Shown: positions 54,675 through 64,000, counted from the first letter of the stretch. The stretch: 64,000 nucleotides of DNA from Hyphomicrobiales bacterium (GCA_900473795.1 UCMT01000032.1:1-64000), one strand, 5' to 3'. Notes: generated by a model from the letters alone, not told the origin. Numbers and translations: made by a program.

Positions 54675-55394
54675 TCAGCCCCCGATCGCCTGCTTCTGCA
54701 GGCTGACCAGTTCGGCAATGCCGTTTTTGGCAAGGCCCATCAGCGTGCCGAATTCCTCTTCCGAGAACGGCTTGCCTTCCGCCGTGCCCTGGATTTCGAC
54801 AATGCCGCCGGAGCCGGTGATGACGAAATTGGCGTCGGTCTCGGCCGCCGAATCCTCCAGGTAATCGAGGTCGATCACCGGCTGGCTAGCGAAGATGCCG
54901 CAGGAGATCGCAGCGATATGGTCTTTCAGCACCTTCTCGACCTTGATCATGTTGCGCGCCTCCATCCAGGCCAGACAGTCGCGCAGGGCGATCCAGGCGC
55001 CGGTGATGGAGGCCGTGCGGGTGCCGCCATCGGCCTGGATGACGTCGCAGTCGATCGAGATCTGGCGTTCGCCGAGCGCCTGCAGGTCGACCACGGCCCT
55101 GAGCGAGCGTCCGATCAGCCGCTGGATTTCCTGGGTGCGGCCGCTCTGCTTGCCGCTGGCGGCCTCGCGCTTCATCCGTTCGCCGGTGGCGCGCGGCAGC
55201 ATGCCGTATTCGGCGGTCACCCAGCCCTTGCCGCTGTTGCGCAGCCACGGCGGCGTCTTGTCCTCGAGGCTGGCGGTGCAGAGCACGTGCGTATCTCCGA
55301 ACTTGACGAGACAGGATCCCTCGGCATGTTTGGAAACGCCGCGCTCGAACGAGACTTTGCGCATCTGGTCGGTTTTTCTGCCGGAAGGCCGCAT
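54675..55394 (-). CDS. rph: Ribonuclease PH
   Basis: A 239-residue phosphorolytic exoribonuclease that trims tRNA 3' ends. It starts [12 protein letters not shown] and contains [30 protein letters not shown], the phosphate-binding region [20 protein letters not shown] (positions within 54675-55394) and [22 protein letters not shown] is 7 bases before the ATG. Divergent from hrcA. Confidence 0.95.
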   Translation of the reverse strand: MRPSGRKTDQMRKVSFERGVSKHAEGSCLVKFGDTHVLCTASLEDKTPPWLRNSGKGWVTAEYGMLPRATGERMKREAASGKQSGRTQEIQRLIGRSLRAVVDLQALGERQISIDCDVIQADGGTRTASITGAWIALRDCLAWMEARNMIKVEKVLKDHIAAISCGIFASQPVIDLDYLEDSAAETDANFVITGSGGIVEIQGTAEGKPFSEEEFGTLMGLAKNGIAELVSLQKQAIGG

Positions 55395-55604
55395 TGTGAA
55401 CTCCTGTGATGTTTGTCAGCCTTCTAGCCTATGTTGGGAGGAAGGGAAATCATTTGCGCGGAAAAGAACAGCGACCGGGCAAGCGCTGTGGGCGAAGGCT
55501 TCCGGGGCAATTTCCCTTTTGCTATCAGGGGCGGGGATCACTATATTTCAGTTGATCTGAACAGAATGGGTTTTTGCGTTCGAATGATGGTGGAGAAATC
55601 TGCG

Positions 55605-56663
55605 ATGCGGGAGAGGCTTTCGGCGCTCGACGAGCGTTCGGGAGAAATTTTCCGCCGTATCGTGGAGAGCTATCTGGAAAGTGGGGAACCGCTGGGATCC
55701 CGCAGCCTGTCGCGGCTGTTGCCGATGTCGCTGTCGCCGGCTTCGGTGCGCAATGTCATGAGCGATCTCGAGGAGCTCGGCCTCATCTACTCCCCGCATA
55801 TCAGCGCCGGTCGGCTGCCGACGCAGGTGGGCCTGCGCTTCTTCGTCGATGCCTTCATGCAGGTGGGAGATCTGTCGGCTGAGGATCGAGCCTCGATCGA
55901 CCGGCACGTGCGCCGCAATGATCGCGACCAGTCCGTCGAAACACTGCTGACCGAAGCAAGTCAGATGCTCTCCGGCATGTCGCGCGGCGCAGGGCTTGTC
56001 ATCACCGCAAAGAATGATCCGGTCCTCAAGCATGTCGAATTCATGCGCCTGGCGCCGACGAAGGCGTTGGCCGTCCTGGTCGGCGATCATGATCAGGTCG
56101 AAAACCGCATCATCGAGCTTCCGGCCGGCGTCACCAGTTCACAACTGACGGAGGCTGCCAACTTCCTCAATGCGCATCTCGCCGGCCAGACGCTGCCGGA
56201 AGTGCGCGGCCAGCTCGAAAAGGTCAAGGAAACCGTCCGGCGCGAGCTCGATACGCTGAGCCAGGATTTGGTCGAGCGGGGCCTTGCAATCTGGTCGGGT
56301 AGCGAGACGGATGGGAATCCGACCAAGCTGATCGTGCGCGGTCGCGCCAATCTGCTCGAGGGGCTCGCCGGTGCCGAGGACATCGACCGGCTGCGCATGC
56401 TGTTCGACGATCTGGAAAAGAAGGACAGCCTGATCGAAATTCTCAATCTCGCGGAAAGCGGACCGGGGGTTCGCATCTTCATCGGCTCGGAAAACAAGCT
56501 GTTTTCGCTGTCCGGCTCGTCGCTGATCGTTGCCCCCTACAGGGATGGGGACGACAAGATCGTCGGTGCGGTCGGCGTCATCGGCCCGACGCGGCTCAAC
56601 TATTCGCGCATCGTGCCGATGGTGGACTACACTGCGCAATTGATGTCGCGGCTGTCTCGATGA
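55605..56663 (+). CDS. hrcA: Heat-inducible transcription repressor HrcA
   Basis: A repressor of about 352 residues with an N-terminal winged helix ([29 protein letters not shown], then [19 protein letters not shown]) and a C-terminal sensor domain. HrcA binds CIRCE elements upstream of groESL; I see no CIRCE near this gene. ATG 55605 is favoured by GGAG 9 bases upstream; in-frame ATGs at 55566, 55584 and 55587 would add 6 to 13 residues. grpE follows after 114 bases. Confidence 0.93.
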   Translation: MRERLSALDERSGEIFRRIVESYLESGEPLGSRSLSRLLPMSLSPASVRNVMSDLEELGLIYSPHISAGRLPTQVGLRFFVDAFMQVGDLSAEDRASIDRHVRRNDRDQSVETLLTEASQMLSGMSRGAGLVITAKNDPVLKHVEFMRLAPTKALAVLVGDHDQVENRIIELPAGVTSSQLTEAANFLNAHLAGQTLPEVRGQLEKVKETVRRELDTLSQDLVERGLAIWSGSETDGNPTKLIVRGRANLLEGLAGAEDIDRLRMLFDDLEKKDSLIEILNLAESGPGVRIFIGSENKLFSLSGSSLIVAPYRDGDDKIVGAVGVIGPTRLNYSRIVPMVDYTAQLMSRLSR

Positions 56664-56777
56664 TCACACGGGAGAGCTTGGTTTTTCCGGCAGGTCGCCG
56701 ATTGAACCCTTGATTTTTCGGCCTCAAAGCTCGATATCGGCTACAAATCCTAACATAGCGACTTACCGGAGACCGTC

Positions 56778-57392
56778 ATGACCGACGACACGAACAAACA
56801 TGCAGCAGATGCCAACGCAGCCGAAGAAGCCGCGGTGAACGCTGAAGCTGCCGCTGAGAAGGTCGAAGCCGCCGCTGTCGAACCCGATCCCCTGGAACTC
56901 GCCAGAGCCGAGGCCGCCGATTTTCGCGACCGTTATCTGCGGCTTGCCGCCGAGATGGACAATCTGCGCCGCCGCACTGCGCGCGACGTGAAGGATGCGA
57001 AATCCTATTCCGTCGCCGGCTTTGCCCGCGACATGCTGGCCGTATCCGACAATCTGCGCCGCGCGCTCGACGCCATTCCGGCGGACGCACGCGCGGCCGG
57101 CGATGCCGGCTTCACCGCGCTGGTCGAAGGCGTCGAGATGACCGAGCGCGCCATGCTCTCAGCACTTGAGCGTCATGGCGTCCAGAAGCTGGAGCCGGTC
57201 GGCCAGAAGTTCGACCCGAATTTCCATCAGGCGATGTTCGAGGTGCCGAACCCCGAAGTGCCGAACAACACCGTCGTGCAGGTGGTTCAGGCCGGTTACA
57301 CCATCGGCGAACGCGTGCTGCGCCCCGCCATGGTCGGCGTCGCCAAGGGCGGCCCGAAGGCGGCCGCGACGGAAGAGACGCCGGCGGCTTGA
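56778..57392 (+). CDS. grpE: Nucleotide exchange factor GrpE
   Basis: A 204-residue cochaperone that releases ADP from DnaK. An alanine/glutamate-rich disordered N-terminus is followed by the long coiled coil [18 protein letters not shown] and the beta domain with [24 protein letters not shown] is 6 bases before the ATG. dnaK and dnaJ are not in the window. A palindromic element directly follows the stop. Confidence 0.95.
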   Translation: MTDDTNKHAADANAAEEAAVNAEAAAEKVEAAAVEPDPLELARAEAADFRDRYLRLAAEMDNLRRRTARDVKDAKSYSVAGFARDMLAVSDNLRRALDAIPADARAAGDAGFTALVEGVEMTERAMLSALERHGVQKLEPVGQKFDPNFHQAMFEVPNPEVPNNTVVQVVQAGYTIGERVLRPAMVGVAKGGPKAAATEETPAA

Positions 57393-57400
57393 AGCATGCT

Positions 57401-57549
57401 CCCTCTTCTCCCCAGCGGGGAGAAGGTGGCGCGAAGCGCCGGATGAGGGGGCCGAAGGCGCGTCTTTCCGGCTCCGGCTCCGGCTTCGCCGAAGCCCCCC
57501 TCATCGCCTCGCATGCGCTCGGCACTTCTCCCCGCTGGGGAGAAGAGGG
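57401..57549. repeat. Rhizobial palindromic intergenic element (copy D)
   Basis: The bases at 57401-57425 are the exact reverse complement of 57525-57549 (25 bp), and inner arms gatgaggggg (57442-57451) and ccccctcatc (57496-57505) also pair. It begins 8 bases after the grpE stop and may act as its transcript-end structure. Confidence 0.82.
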
Positions 57550-57613
57550 CGATCGTCGCACGCTCCGGCAGTCCCTATGCGATTGCCCGCTTCCAGACGT
57601 GCTGTGAAAAGTC

Positions 57614-58849
57614 TTACCCGAACAACTGCCGCAGATGATCGTTCAGGAAACGCCCCTCCGGATCGAGCTTGTTGCGCAGCGCCTTGAAGTCGCGCGCGCG
57701 CGGATAGAGCGCGGCCACATCTTCCGCGCCGAGGAAATGCAGCTTGCCCCAGTGCGGGCGTGAACCGAACTGGCGCAGGATGTCGTCGACGTCCTTCAGA
57801 TAGTCCCAGTAATCGGTGCCCGGCTCGCCGGAGACCGAGAGCGTGATCGAATCCTGCTCGAAGAAGGGGCTGATCCAGCCGCCGTCGCCGGCGGTGAAGC
57901 GGTATTCGATCGGATAGATGCAGGTCGGATGCTTTTCCAGCATCAGCTTGCGCACTTCCATGCACGCCTGCTTGCCGTATTTCACCGGCACCGCATATTC
58001 CAGTTCGTGGAAGTTCGGCACATATTCGATCGGATAGATTTCCGAGGAATAGGCGATCTTCTCGAAGGCGCTTTCCATCGGCGGCCGGTCGGTGATGTCG
58101 ATCGTCTTCATCTCGCAGACGTCGGAAAGGCTGGTTGTGGTCGAGACGGAGGACGTATCCGGCAGGCAATAGCAATGGCGGCTTTCGGGCACCGGGCACC
58201 AGAAGAAGCCGAAATGCCGATGGGTTGCTGCCAGCTCGTCATGTTGCTCCATGCATTCGTCGAACGTGCAGCGCCATAGCTTCTCATGCAGATTGTAGCT
58301 GTCCATCACCTGCAGCGTGATTTCCGAGATGACGCCGAGCATGCCGATGGAGACGCGGGCGGCATCGAGCATGTCCGGCTGGTTGTCGTTGATGACGAGG
58401 ACTCGGCCGTCCGGCTGCACCAGCCGCATGCCGACGATCTGCGAGGCCATGTTGCCGAGCGTCAAGCCGGTGCCGTGCGTGCCGGTCGTCAGGGCGCCGG
58501 CCAAAGCCTGGCTGTCGATGTCGCCCTGGTTGATCATCGACAGGCCGTTTGCCTTGAGCGCCTTGCCGAGCGTGTTGATCGTCGTGCCGGCATGCACCGA
58601 GACCCGCTTGCGCGCCGCGTCGATATTGGTGATGCCCTGCAGCTTCGACAGCGTCAGATGCAGGCCGCTGGTCAGAGCCACCGGCGTGAAGGAATGGCCG
58701 GAGCCCGCGCAACGCACGTTCAGCCCGTTCGACGTTGCCTCCCGCACCATCTCCGACAAGGCCGCCTCGCTCTCGGGCGCGCCCCTGTGCCGGACGATGC
58801 ACGACTGATTTCCCACCCAGTTTCGCCAGTGTCCGCCTGCGTCCATCAT
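57614..58849 (-). CDS. FAD-linked aldonolactone oxidase-like protein (D-arabinono-1,4-lactone oxidase family)
   Basis: A 411-residue VAO-type flavoprotein. The FAD-binding domain contains RCAGSGHSFTPVA, INQGDIDSQALAGALTTGTHGTG (57614-58849 frame) and the ALO-type C-terminus with RPHWGKLHF and LDPEGRFLNDHLRQLFG. The HWGK motif is typical of sugar-1,4-lactone oxidases that form ascorbate-like products. It follows an SDR gene by 23 bases, giving a small sugar- or polyol-oxidation operon of unknown substrate. The frame extends upstream to 58981 without support. Confidence 0.85.
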   Translation of the reverse strand: MMDAGGHWRNWVGNQSCIVRHRGAPESEAALSEMVREATSNGLNVRCAGSGHSFTPVALTSGLHLTLSKLQGITNIDAARKRVSVHAGTTINTLGKALKANGLSMINQGDIDSQALAGALTTGTHGTGLTLGNMASQIVGMRLVQPDGRVLVINDNQPDMLDAARVSIGMLGVISEITLQVMDSYNLHEKLWRCTFDECMEQHDELAATHRHFGFFWCPVPESRHCYCLPDTSSVSTTTSLSDVCEMKTIDITDRPPMESAFEKIAYSSEIYPIEYVPNFHELEYAVPVKYGKQACMEVRKLMLEKHPTCIYPIEYRFTAGDGGWISPFFEQDSITLSVSGEPGTDYWDYLKDVDDILRQFGSRPHWGKLHFLGAEDVAALYPRARDFKALRNKLDPEGRFLNDHLRQLFG

Positions 58850-58872
58850 GGTCCCGTTCTCCCGTTTGGTGT

Positions 58873-59640
58873 TCAGACAGCCGTGAAGCAGTTGTCGACG
58901 AACAGATGCGTGCCGTTGACGAAGCTCGATTCGTCGCTCGCCAGGAACAGGGCCGCCTGCGCAACTTCCATCGGGTCGCACATCCGGCCCTGCTGGGCGG
59001 CGATTGCCGCGTCGGAGACATCGACGCCATATTTTGTCAGACCCACCAGCTCGCGCTTGCCGTGGTCGGTGGCGATGAAGCCGGGGCAGACGGCGTTGGA
59101 ACGGATACCGCGATCGCGGAACTCGACGGCGATGGCCCGGGCGAACATGTGGCAGGCACCCTTGGTCGTGTCATAGAGCACCTCCATCGGCGTCGCGGCG
59201 ACGGCCGAGATCGAAGAGGTGGAGACGATGCTGCCACCGCCGGCGGCCAGCATGCCGGGCAGCACGGCCTTGGTCATCAGGAACATCGAGCGCACATTGA
59301 CGGCCATCAACCGGTCCCACTCGTCTTCCTCCGTCTCGAGAAACGGCCCGACGGCCAAGATGCCCGCGTGGTTGAAGAGCACGGTAATATTGCCGAAGGC
59401 TTCCTCAACGGCCTTGACCGCCGCCTTTACCTCGGAGGACACGGACACGTCCGCCGGCGCGAAAACGGCCTGCCCGCCCTCGGCGCGGATCGCGGCGGCC
59501 ACCTCCTCGCCCTTGCTGCGCGGCAGGTCGACAATGCCGACGCGGGCGCCCTCGCGGGCAAAAAGCTGGGATGCGGCAAGGCCGCAGCCGCCTGCGCCGC
59601 CGCTGATCAACGCCGTCTTTCCGGAAAGTCTGCCAGCCAT
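58873..59640 (-). CDS. Short-chain dehydrogenase/reductase
   Basis: A 255-residue classical SDR: SGGAGGCGLAASQLF cofactor loop, IVDLPRS (aspartate, so NAD preferred), NHAG, STSSISA and YDTTK for Ser-Tyr-Lys. GAGGAG lies 9 bases before ATG 59640. First gene of the pair with the lactone oxidase; it would supply the lactone from a sugar or act on a related alcohol. Confidence 0.87.
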   Translation of the reverse strand: MAGRLSGKTALISGGAGGCGLAASQLFAREGARVGIVDLPRSKGEEVAAAIRAEGGQAVFAPADVSVSSEVKAAVKAVEEAFGNITVLFNHAGILAVGPFLETEEDEWDRLMAVNVRSMFLMTKAVLPGMLAAGGGSIVSTSSISAVAATPMEVLYDTTKGACHMFARAIAVEFRDRGIRSNAVCPGFIATDHGKRELVGLTKYGVDVSDAAIAAQQGRMCDPMEVAQAALFLASDESSFVNGTHLFVDNCFTAV

Positions 59641-59952
59641 GGCCCCGTTCTCCTCGTTTGTTGGTGCGAGGATTATTGTTGACGGCGGGGCGGCTGTCGA
59701 TAGCCCATCAGGACTTCGGAAATAGAAACGAAAGCCCCACTTTTGCTGCATGGCGAACGGCTGACGCGCAACCTCGAGCAACTCCCCTCCGTGTGGCCGC
59801 AATGCGTCGATCGGCGAAACGATGGCAATTTTCGAAGGGACGGAGCGCATTCGCCGAAAGAGCATTTGCCGGCGTTCGGCCATCGCAGCCAGACGGAGCT
59901 CTTGCGTATTTCATGGACCCGCTCAACAGCCGGAGCTGTATTGAGAGGGCGA
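59641..59952. other. Gene-free spacer between SDR and ptsN
   Basis: About 310 bases. The SDR reading frame stays open through it, but it shows no homology that I recognise and the SDR family starts at 59640. Probably the promoter region of the SDR/lactone-oxidase pair. Confidence 0.45.
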
Positions 59953-60417
59953 TCAGGCCGCGTTGGAGGCGTGGCCGTCGCTGAGGAAAGCGTAGATGCC
60001 GGAGGCGGAATCCGTTGCCCGCAGCTTGGCGACCATATCGGGATCGCGCAGAACACGGGCGATGCGCGACAGCGCCTTCAGATGATCGGCGCCGGCACCC
60101 TCGGGCGCCAGAAGCAGGAAGACAAGATCGACCGGCTGGTCGTCCAATGCTTCGAAATCGACCGGAGACTCAAGCCGCGCAAAAATACCGACGATCGACG
60201 ACAGGTGGGCGAGCTTGCCGTGCGGAATGGCGATGCCGTTGCCGACACCGGTGGAACCGAGCCGCTCGCGCTGGAGAATGACGTCGAAAATTTCTCGTTC
60301 GGGAAGTCCAGTGATTTTGGATGCTTTTGCCGCCAATTCCTGAAGCAACTGCTTCTTTGAATTGGCCTTCATGGCCGGAAGTATCGCATTCTGCTGCAGC
60401 AAACCTGCCAATGCCAT
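59953..60417 (-). CDS. ptsN: PTS IIA-like nitrogen regulatory protein PtsN
   Basis: A 154-residue EIIA(Ntr) protein with the phosphorylated histidine H66 in GIAIPHGKL and LLAPEGAGADHLKALSRIARVL. Part of the nitrogen PTS (PtsP-PtsO-PtsN) that regulates potassium transport and metabolism in alphaproteobacteria. Start at ATG 60417 with GAGGA upstream; the longer frame to 60576 has no family support. Conserved downstream of rpoN-hpf. Confidence 0.93.
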   Translation of the reverse strand: MALAGLLQQNAILPAMKANSKKQLLQELAAKASKITGLPEREIFDVILQRERLGSTGVGNGIAIPHGKLAHLSSIVGIFARLESPVDFEALDDQPVDLVFLLLAPEGAGADHLKALSRIARVLRDPDMVAKLRATDSASGIYAFLSDGHASNAA

Positions 60418-60590
60418 TCTTTTTGTCCTCGTTCGCCGGTGGAAACGACGTTCGGCAAACAATGCCGGACGGCGGCTCCATCCATCTTTCTCGGTGGTTT
60501 CTGACGGCTCGTCAACGGTCCCGCCTGCGTCCACCACCAGGAAAAAGCGGTCGATTGAGCACCGGCGAGCCGGCACTCAATCGGGTCCAC

Positions 60591-61166
60591 TCAGCCCTTG
60601 ATATTGGCTGCATCGATCCAGCCAATGTTTCCATCGTTGCGTCGATAGACGATATTCAACTGTTCATTGCCAGGGCTACGGAACATCAGGACGGGTTCGT
60701 CTGTCATGTCGAGCGCCATCACGGCGTTTGCGACAGACATCGTCTTCAGCTGTTTTGAACTCTCCGCGACGATCGTCGGTGCATAGTTGTCCGGAAGCTC
60801 GTCGTCTTCGTCGGGCACGGAATCCATCACGGTGTAGGCTACTTCGGCAAATCCTGTATGGCCATTGCCATTGTGGTGATCCTTGAGCTTGCGCTTGTAC
60901 CGGCGGATGCGTTTGGCAATCCGCTCGGATGCCGCGTCGAACGCAGCTTGCGGGTCATTCGCCTGGCCGTTGGCCTGCAAGGCGGCACCTGAATCCAGGT
61001 GAATCTTGCAATCGGCGCTGAAACGGGATCCAGACTTTTCCACGGTGACCTGGCTTGAATATCCTCCGTCAAAATATTTGGTTACGGCCTGTTCGATCTG
61101 GTCTTCAATCCGCAGACGGAACGCTTCGCCGATTTCCATATGTTTACCGGATACACGCACACTCAT
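60591..61166 (-). CDS. hpf: Long-form ribosome hibernation promoting factor
   Basis: A 191-residue protein. The N-terminal beta-alpha ribosome-binding domain starts MSVRVSGKHMEIGEAFRLRI, and a C-terminal extension (about residues 130-190, PVLMFRSPGNEQLNIVYRRNDG) makes 100S ribosome dimers. Often called sigma-54 modulation protein because it lies next to rpoN. Confidence 0.93.
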   Translation of the reverse strand: MSVRVSGKHMEIGEAFRLRIEDQIEQAVTKYFDGGYSSQVTVEKSGSRFSADCKIHLDSGAALQANGQANDPQAAFDAASERIAKRIRRYKRKLKDHHNGNGHTGFAEVAYTVMDSVPDEDDELPDNYAPTIVAESSKQLKTMSVANAVMALDMTDEPVLMFRSPGNEQLNIVYRRNDGNIGWIDAANIKG

Positions 61167-61453
61167 GGAGTTTCCTCTCTTTTCGTGATTTGCGCAGCCA
61201 GTCTATTCCAACCGCATCCGTCATCCAAGCATTTCACGCACGCAAACGAATTTTGCGTCAGAATGTCGGATTTGGAGGGATATGCTTCAGGCAGGCCTTG
61301 TACCCATGCCATTGCGGCCGCCTGTTACTCCAGGTTGTTCTAAAAGTCAAACGAAGAGTTAACAAAGTCGCGATCACGGGCTTCATCCCTGTTGATCGCA
61401 GGGATAACGGGGATAAACGCGCGCTCCGGTTAGGTGGCGCCGATCGCCTGGAC

Positions 61454-63028
61454 TCAGGCCGAGACCTTGGCCATTGCCCGTTTTTCGCGGCGGCGCTGGA
61501 CAGAGGAGGGGATGTTCATCGCCTCCCGGTATTTCGCCACTGTCCGGCGGGCGATGTCGACGCCGCCCTTCTTCAGGATATCGACGATATCGTCGTCTGA
61601 AAGCACGGCGTCCGGGCTTTCCAGCAGGATCATGTTGCGGATGCGGTGGCGTACCGATTCCGCCGAGTGCCCGTCTCCACCCTCGGCCGATCCGATCGAC
61701 ACCGTGAAGAAGTATTTCAGCTCGAACAGGCCGCGCGGTGTCAGCATGTATTTGTTCGATGTGACGCGGCTGACGGTCGATTCATGCATCTTGATGGCGT
61801 CGGCGACGGTCTTCAGGTTGAGCGGCCGCAGGTGATCGACGCCGTTGACGAGGAAGGCGTCCTGCTGCCGAACGATCTCGGTTGCCACCTTCATGATCGT
61901 CTTGGCGCGCTGGTCGAGGCTGCGGGTCAGCCAGTTGGCCGTCTGCAGGCATTCGGCCAGGAAAGCATGGTCGGCGCTGTGCTTCGGCGCGTGGCGGGAA
62001 ACGGTCGCGTAGTAGGTCTGGTTGACCAGCACCCGGGGCAACGTGTCCGGATTGAGCTCAACGGCCCAACTGCCATCCTGCGCCGGCCGCACGACGATAT
62101 CCGGAACGATGGCCTCAGACGGGCTTGTCTCGAAACTCGTGCCGGGCTTCGGATCGAGCTTGCGGATTTCCGCCAGCATGTCGATGAGGTCTTCTTCATC
62201 GACGCCGCAAATGCGTTTCAGGCTGGCAAAGTCACGCCGGGCAAGCAGTTCCAGGTTCTGGAGGAGCGCCGCCATGGCAGGGTCGAGCCGGTCGCGCAGA
62301 CGCAGCTGGATGGCCAGGCACTCGCTCAGTGTTCGCGCGAAAACACCGGGCGGATCGAGCTGCTGCAGGCTGTCGAGCACCCGCGCCACATCGGCCGTCG
62401 CGCAGCCCAGCCGCTCACCGATCTCGCGGATATCGGCATGCAGGTAGCCGGCCTCGTCCAGTTGGTCGATCAGGTGCTGGGCAATCAGCCGGTCGCTCGG
62501 GCCATGGACGCTGAAGGGAACCTGTTCGTTGAGGAAATCGCGCAGCGTCACGCGGTTGGCGACGAAATCATCGAGGTCGTAGCCGTCGCTGCTTTCGCCT
62601 TCGCCGCCACCCGGCATCGATTTCCACTGGCTGAGCAATTCCGGCGCATCGGCCCGCTGCGGTGCCGTGTCGTCGGGAAAGACGTTCTCGAAATTGGCAT
62701 CGAGCTGTTCGCTCATCCGTTCGCCGGTCGCAGACGTCGTGCTGTCGTAGACGTCGCCCAGCGGGTCGAAGGATGCGGTGTCGCCGCTGTCGCGCTCGCT
62801 ACGTTCATCCGGCGTGATATGGAGTTCGTCCTTGCCGAAGCGATCGCCGCCGCCGGCGACATCGTCATTCGTCGCGAATTCGAGCAGCGGGTTCTTCTCG
62901 ACTTCCAGTTCGATGAATTGGTTCAGCTCGAAATGCGTCATCTGCAGCAGCTGGATGGACTGCATCAGTTGCGGGGTCATTGCCAGGGTCTGGCTTTGAC
63001 GCAGGAAGAGGCTGGCTGACAGGGCCAT
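61454..63028 (-). CDS. rpoN: RNA polymerase sigma-54 factor
   Basis: A 524-residue sigma factor. Region I is glutamine- and leucine-rich (LRQSQTLAMTPQLMQSIQLL), region II is acidic, and region III ends in the RpoN box ARRTVAKYRE (493-502) that reads the -24 element. It directs nitrogen-fixation and nitrogen-assimilation genes in rhizobia. The 287-base gap to hpf holds a small hairpin (61385-61391 with 61399-61405). Confidence 0.97.
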   Translation of the reverse strand: MALSASLFLRQSQTLAMTPQLMQSIQLLQMTHFELNQFIELEVEKNPLLEFATNDDVAGGGDRFGKDELHITPDERSERDSGDTASFDPLGDVYDSTTSATGERMSEQLDANFENVFPDDTAPQRADAPELLSQWKSMPGGGEGESSDGYDLDDFVANRVTLRDFLNEQVPFSVHGPSDRLIAQHLIDQLDEAGYLHADIREIGERLGCATADVARVLDSLQQLDPPGVFARTLSECLAIQLRLRDRLDPAMAALLQNLELLARRDFASLKRICGVDEEDLIDMLAEIRKLDPKPGTSFETSPSEAIVPDIVVRPAQDGSWAVELNPDTLPRVLVNQTYYATVSRHAPKHSADHAFLAECLQTANWLTRSLDQRAKTIMKVATEIVRQQDAFLVNGVDHLRPLNLKTVADAIKMHESTVSRVTSNKYMLTPRGLFELKYFFTVSIGSAEGGDGHSAESVRHRIRNMILLESPDAVLSDDDIVDILKKGGVDIARRTVAKYREAMNIPSSVQRRREKRAMAKVSA

Positions 63029-63419
63029 GCGGACGCGAAACTCCCCTCAATTCTCCGAGCCGGCGTTCACTTTTGCGGAGTGAATTCGCCAATTCTTCAA
63101 CTGGCCCAAAAATTGCTTATTAACGGGGTTTGGTCAAGCGTTCGCGGGAAATAAGATGAATATCGAGGCGGTCGGGCATTTTTCTATGCAATAAGCATGT
63201 AAAATGCGCAAAGCTGCAAGGCGAGACCCCGCCTGCGATGCTCCGGGGTCATGTCATCGGAACGTGCGAATGGTTGCTGTCGCCATATTGCGATGCAGCA
63301 TCAGCGGGTGAGCGAAATTTGCTCAAAATCCGGCTAATGGTCAAGAGAAATGTCCCAGAAGCGGCAGATTTTCGCTGCCGCCGCTATCCTCGTTTACCAT
63401 CCACGAAAGAGTATGTGCT
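63029..63419. other. Gene-free spacer between lptB and rpoN
   Basis: About 390 bases upstream of rpoN without a recognisable gene. The part nearest rpoN (63090-63210) is AT-richer and probably holds the rpoN promoter. I could not identify a specific site. Confidence 0.5.
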
Positions 63420-64000
63420 TCAAAGGCTGAAATTATCGCCGAGATAAAGGCGGCGGACATCCGCGTTGGTGACAATGTCATTGGCCCGGCCGTGGGTCAG
63501 CACTTCGCCGGCATGGATGATGTAGGCGCGATCGATCAGGCCCAGCGTCTCGCGGACATTGTGGTCGGTGATCAAAACGCCGATGCCGCGCGAGGTGAGA
63601 TGACGCACCAGCGCCTGGATATCGGCAACCGAAATCGGATCGACGCCCGCGAAAGGTTCGTCGAGCAGCATGAAGGTCGGATCGGTCGCCAGCGCCCGGG
63701 CAATTTCCAGGCGACGGCGTTCGCCACCCGAAAGCGCCACGGCCGGAGACTTGCGCAAGTGCGAGATGTTGAATTCGCCGAGCAGTTCATTGAGCTTGCT
63801 CTCGCGCCGGTCGCGGTTCTTGTCGTGCACTTCGAGAACGGCGCGGATATTCTCCTCGACGGTCAGGCCGCGAAAGATCGAGGCTTCCTGCGGCAGGTAA
63901 CCGACGCCGAGCCGGGCGCGGCGATACATCGGCATCGTCGTGACGTCGTTGCCGTTGATCTCGATCGAGCCTTCATCGACCGGCACCAGACCGGTGATCA
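63420..64000 (-). CDS. lptB: LPS export ABC transporter ATP-binding protein LptB, partial
   Basis: The C-terminal part of LptB; the window ends before its Walker A motif. Visible are the Q-loop GYLPQEASIFRGLTV, signature LSGGERRRLEIARAL, Walker B FMLLDEPFAGVDP and H-loop ITDHNVRE. LptB drives transport of lipopolysaccharide to the outer membrane. Upstream of rpoN as in other Rhizobiaceae. Confidence 0.93.
   Translation of the reverse strand, partial: ITGLVPVDEGSIEINGNDVTTMPMYRRARLGVGYLPQEASIFRGLTVEENIRAVLEVHDKNRDRRESKLNELLGEFNISHLRKSPAVALSGGERRRLEIARALATDPTFMLLDEPFAGVDPISVADIQALVRHLTSRGIGVLITDHNVRETLGLIDRAYIIHAGEVLTHGRANDIVTNADVRRLYLGDNFSL

Noticed and set aside
55395-55604. CIRCE element expected near hrcA
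   Set aside because: No TTAGCACTC-N9-GAGTGCTAA-like dyad is present; in alphaproteobacteria CIRCE is usually at groESL instead.
59641-59883. Upstream extension of the SDR frame (about 81 codons) that looks protein-like
   Set aside because: The SDR family begins at 59640, where a GAGGAG ribosome binding site is present; the extension matches nothing I recognise.
1-64000. CRISPR arrays, tRNA and rRNA genes
   Set aside because: No regularly spaced repeats were seen, and no cloverleaf-like tRNA or rRNA segment was recognised by eye; a covariance-model scan would be needed to exclude a tRNA formally.

Overview
The window is chromosomal DNA from an alphaproteobacterium of the order Hyphomicrobiales, most likely Rhizobiaceae (Rhizobium, Agrobacterium or Neorhizobium type). 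Support comes from the high-GC coding style, a PmtA-type phosphatidylethanolamine methyltransferase, the order lptB-rpoN-hpf-ptsN and hemW-rdgB-rph / hrcA-grpE, and four short palindromic repeats of the kind dispersed through rhizobial genomes. I saw no rRNA, tRNA, CRISPR array, transposase or integrase.

Layout. 0.2-6.4 kb: a DUF2277 gene, a sulfite-oxidase-family molybdoenzyme and a ugpBAEC glycerol-3-phosphate ABC transporter. 6.5-15.3 kb: housekeeping genes (yraN, rsmI, dnaN, pmtA, a histidine phosphatase, pyrF, uppP) with an exported beta-helix protein, a DUF1330 protein, an NDUFA9-like protein and a 52-residue exported peptide. 15.4-21.1 kb: a GST, queG, an epimerase-like gene, an RlpA-like protein after a long AT-rich spacer, an RNA m5C methyltransferase and an HPP membrane protein. 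21.3-28 kb: a periplasmic set of two imelysins, a di-heme oxidoreductase and a DUF1513 protein, with a corA gene in the middle; the di-heme gene carries an in-frame palindromic repeat. 28-31.7 kb: an acetyltransferase, a thioesterase, a nucleosidase and guaA.

31.9-45.3 kb is the most interesting part: a 15-gene accessory catabolic divergon directly downstream of guaA. Nine genes on the minus strand encode a two-subunit ThDP 2-oxoacid decarboxylase, an aldehyde dehydrogenase, an FAD-dependent amine or amino-acid oxidase, an SDR, a VOC protein and a complete 5-oxoprolinase (PxpABC) set. On the plus strand a LysR regulator is followed by an acyl-CoA dehydrogenase, an NQO-like flavoprotein, a class III CoA-transferase, a hot-dog hydratase and a CitE-like lyase. 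The last three are the itaconate/mesaconate (C5 branched dicarboxylate) module. Read together, the two arms suggest lactam opening, amine oxidation, decarboxylation, aldehyde oxidation and cleavage to acetyl-CoA plus pyruvate. A 4-methyl- or 4-methylene-glutamate (or its lactam) would fit every step. This is inference; no such cluster is known to me with an assigned substrate.

45.4-52.4 kb: ogt, a 2'-5' RNA ligase-like protein, an ArsC/Spx-like protein, a lone RHH antitoxin-like protein, ybaK, two MarR-controlled divergent pairs (GST and EamA exporter) with clear operators, an M29 aminopeptidase and a deletion remnant of an endonuclease/exonuclease/phosphatase gene. 52.4-64 kb: core genes hemW, rdgB, rph, hrcA, grpE, ptsN, hpf, rpoN and a truncated lptB, interrupted by an aldonolactone-oxidase-like plus SDR gene pair.
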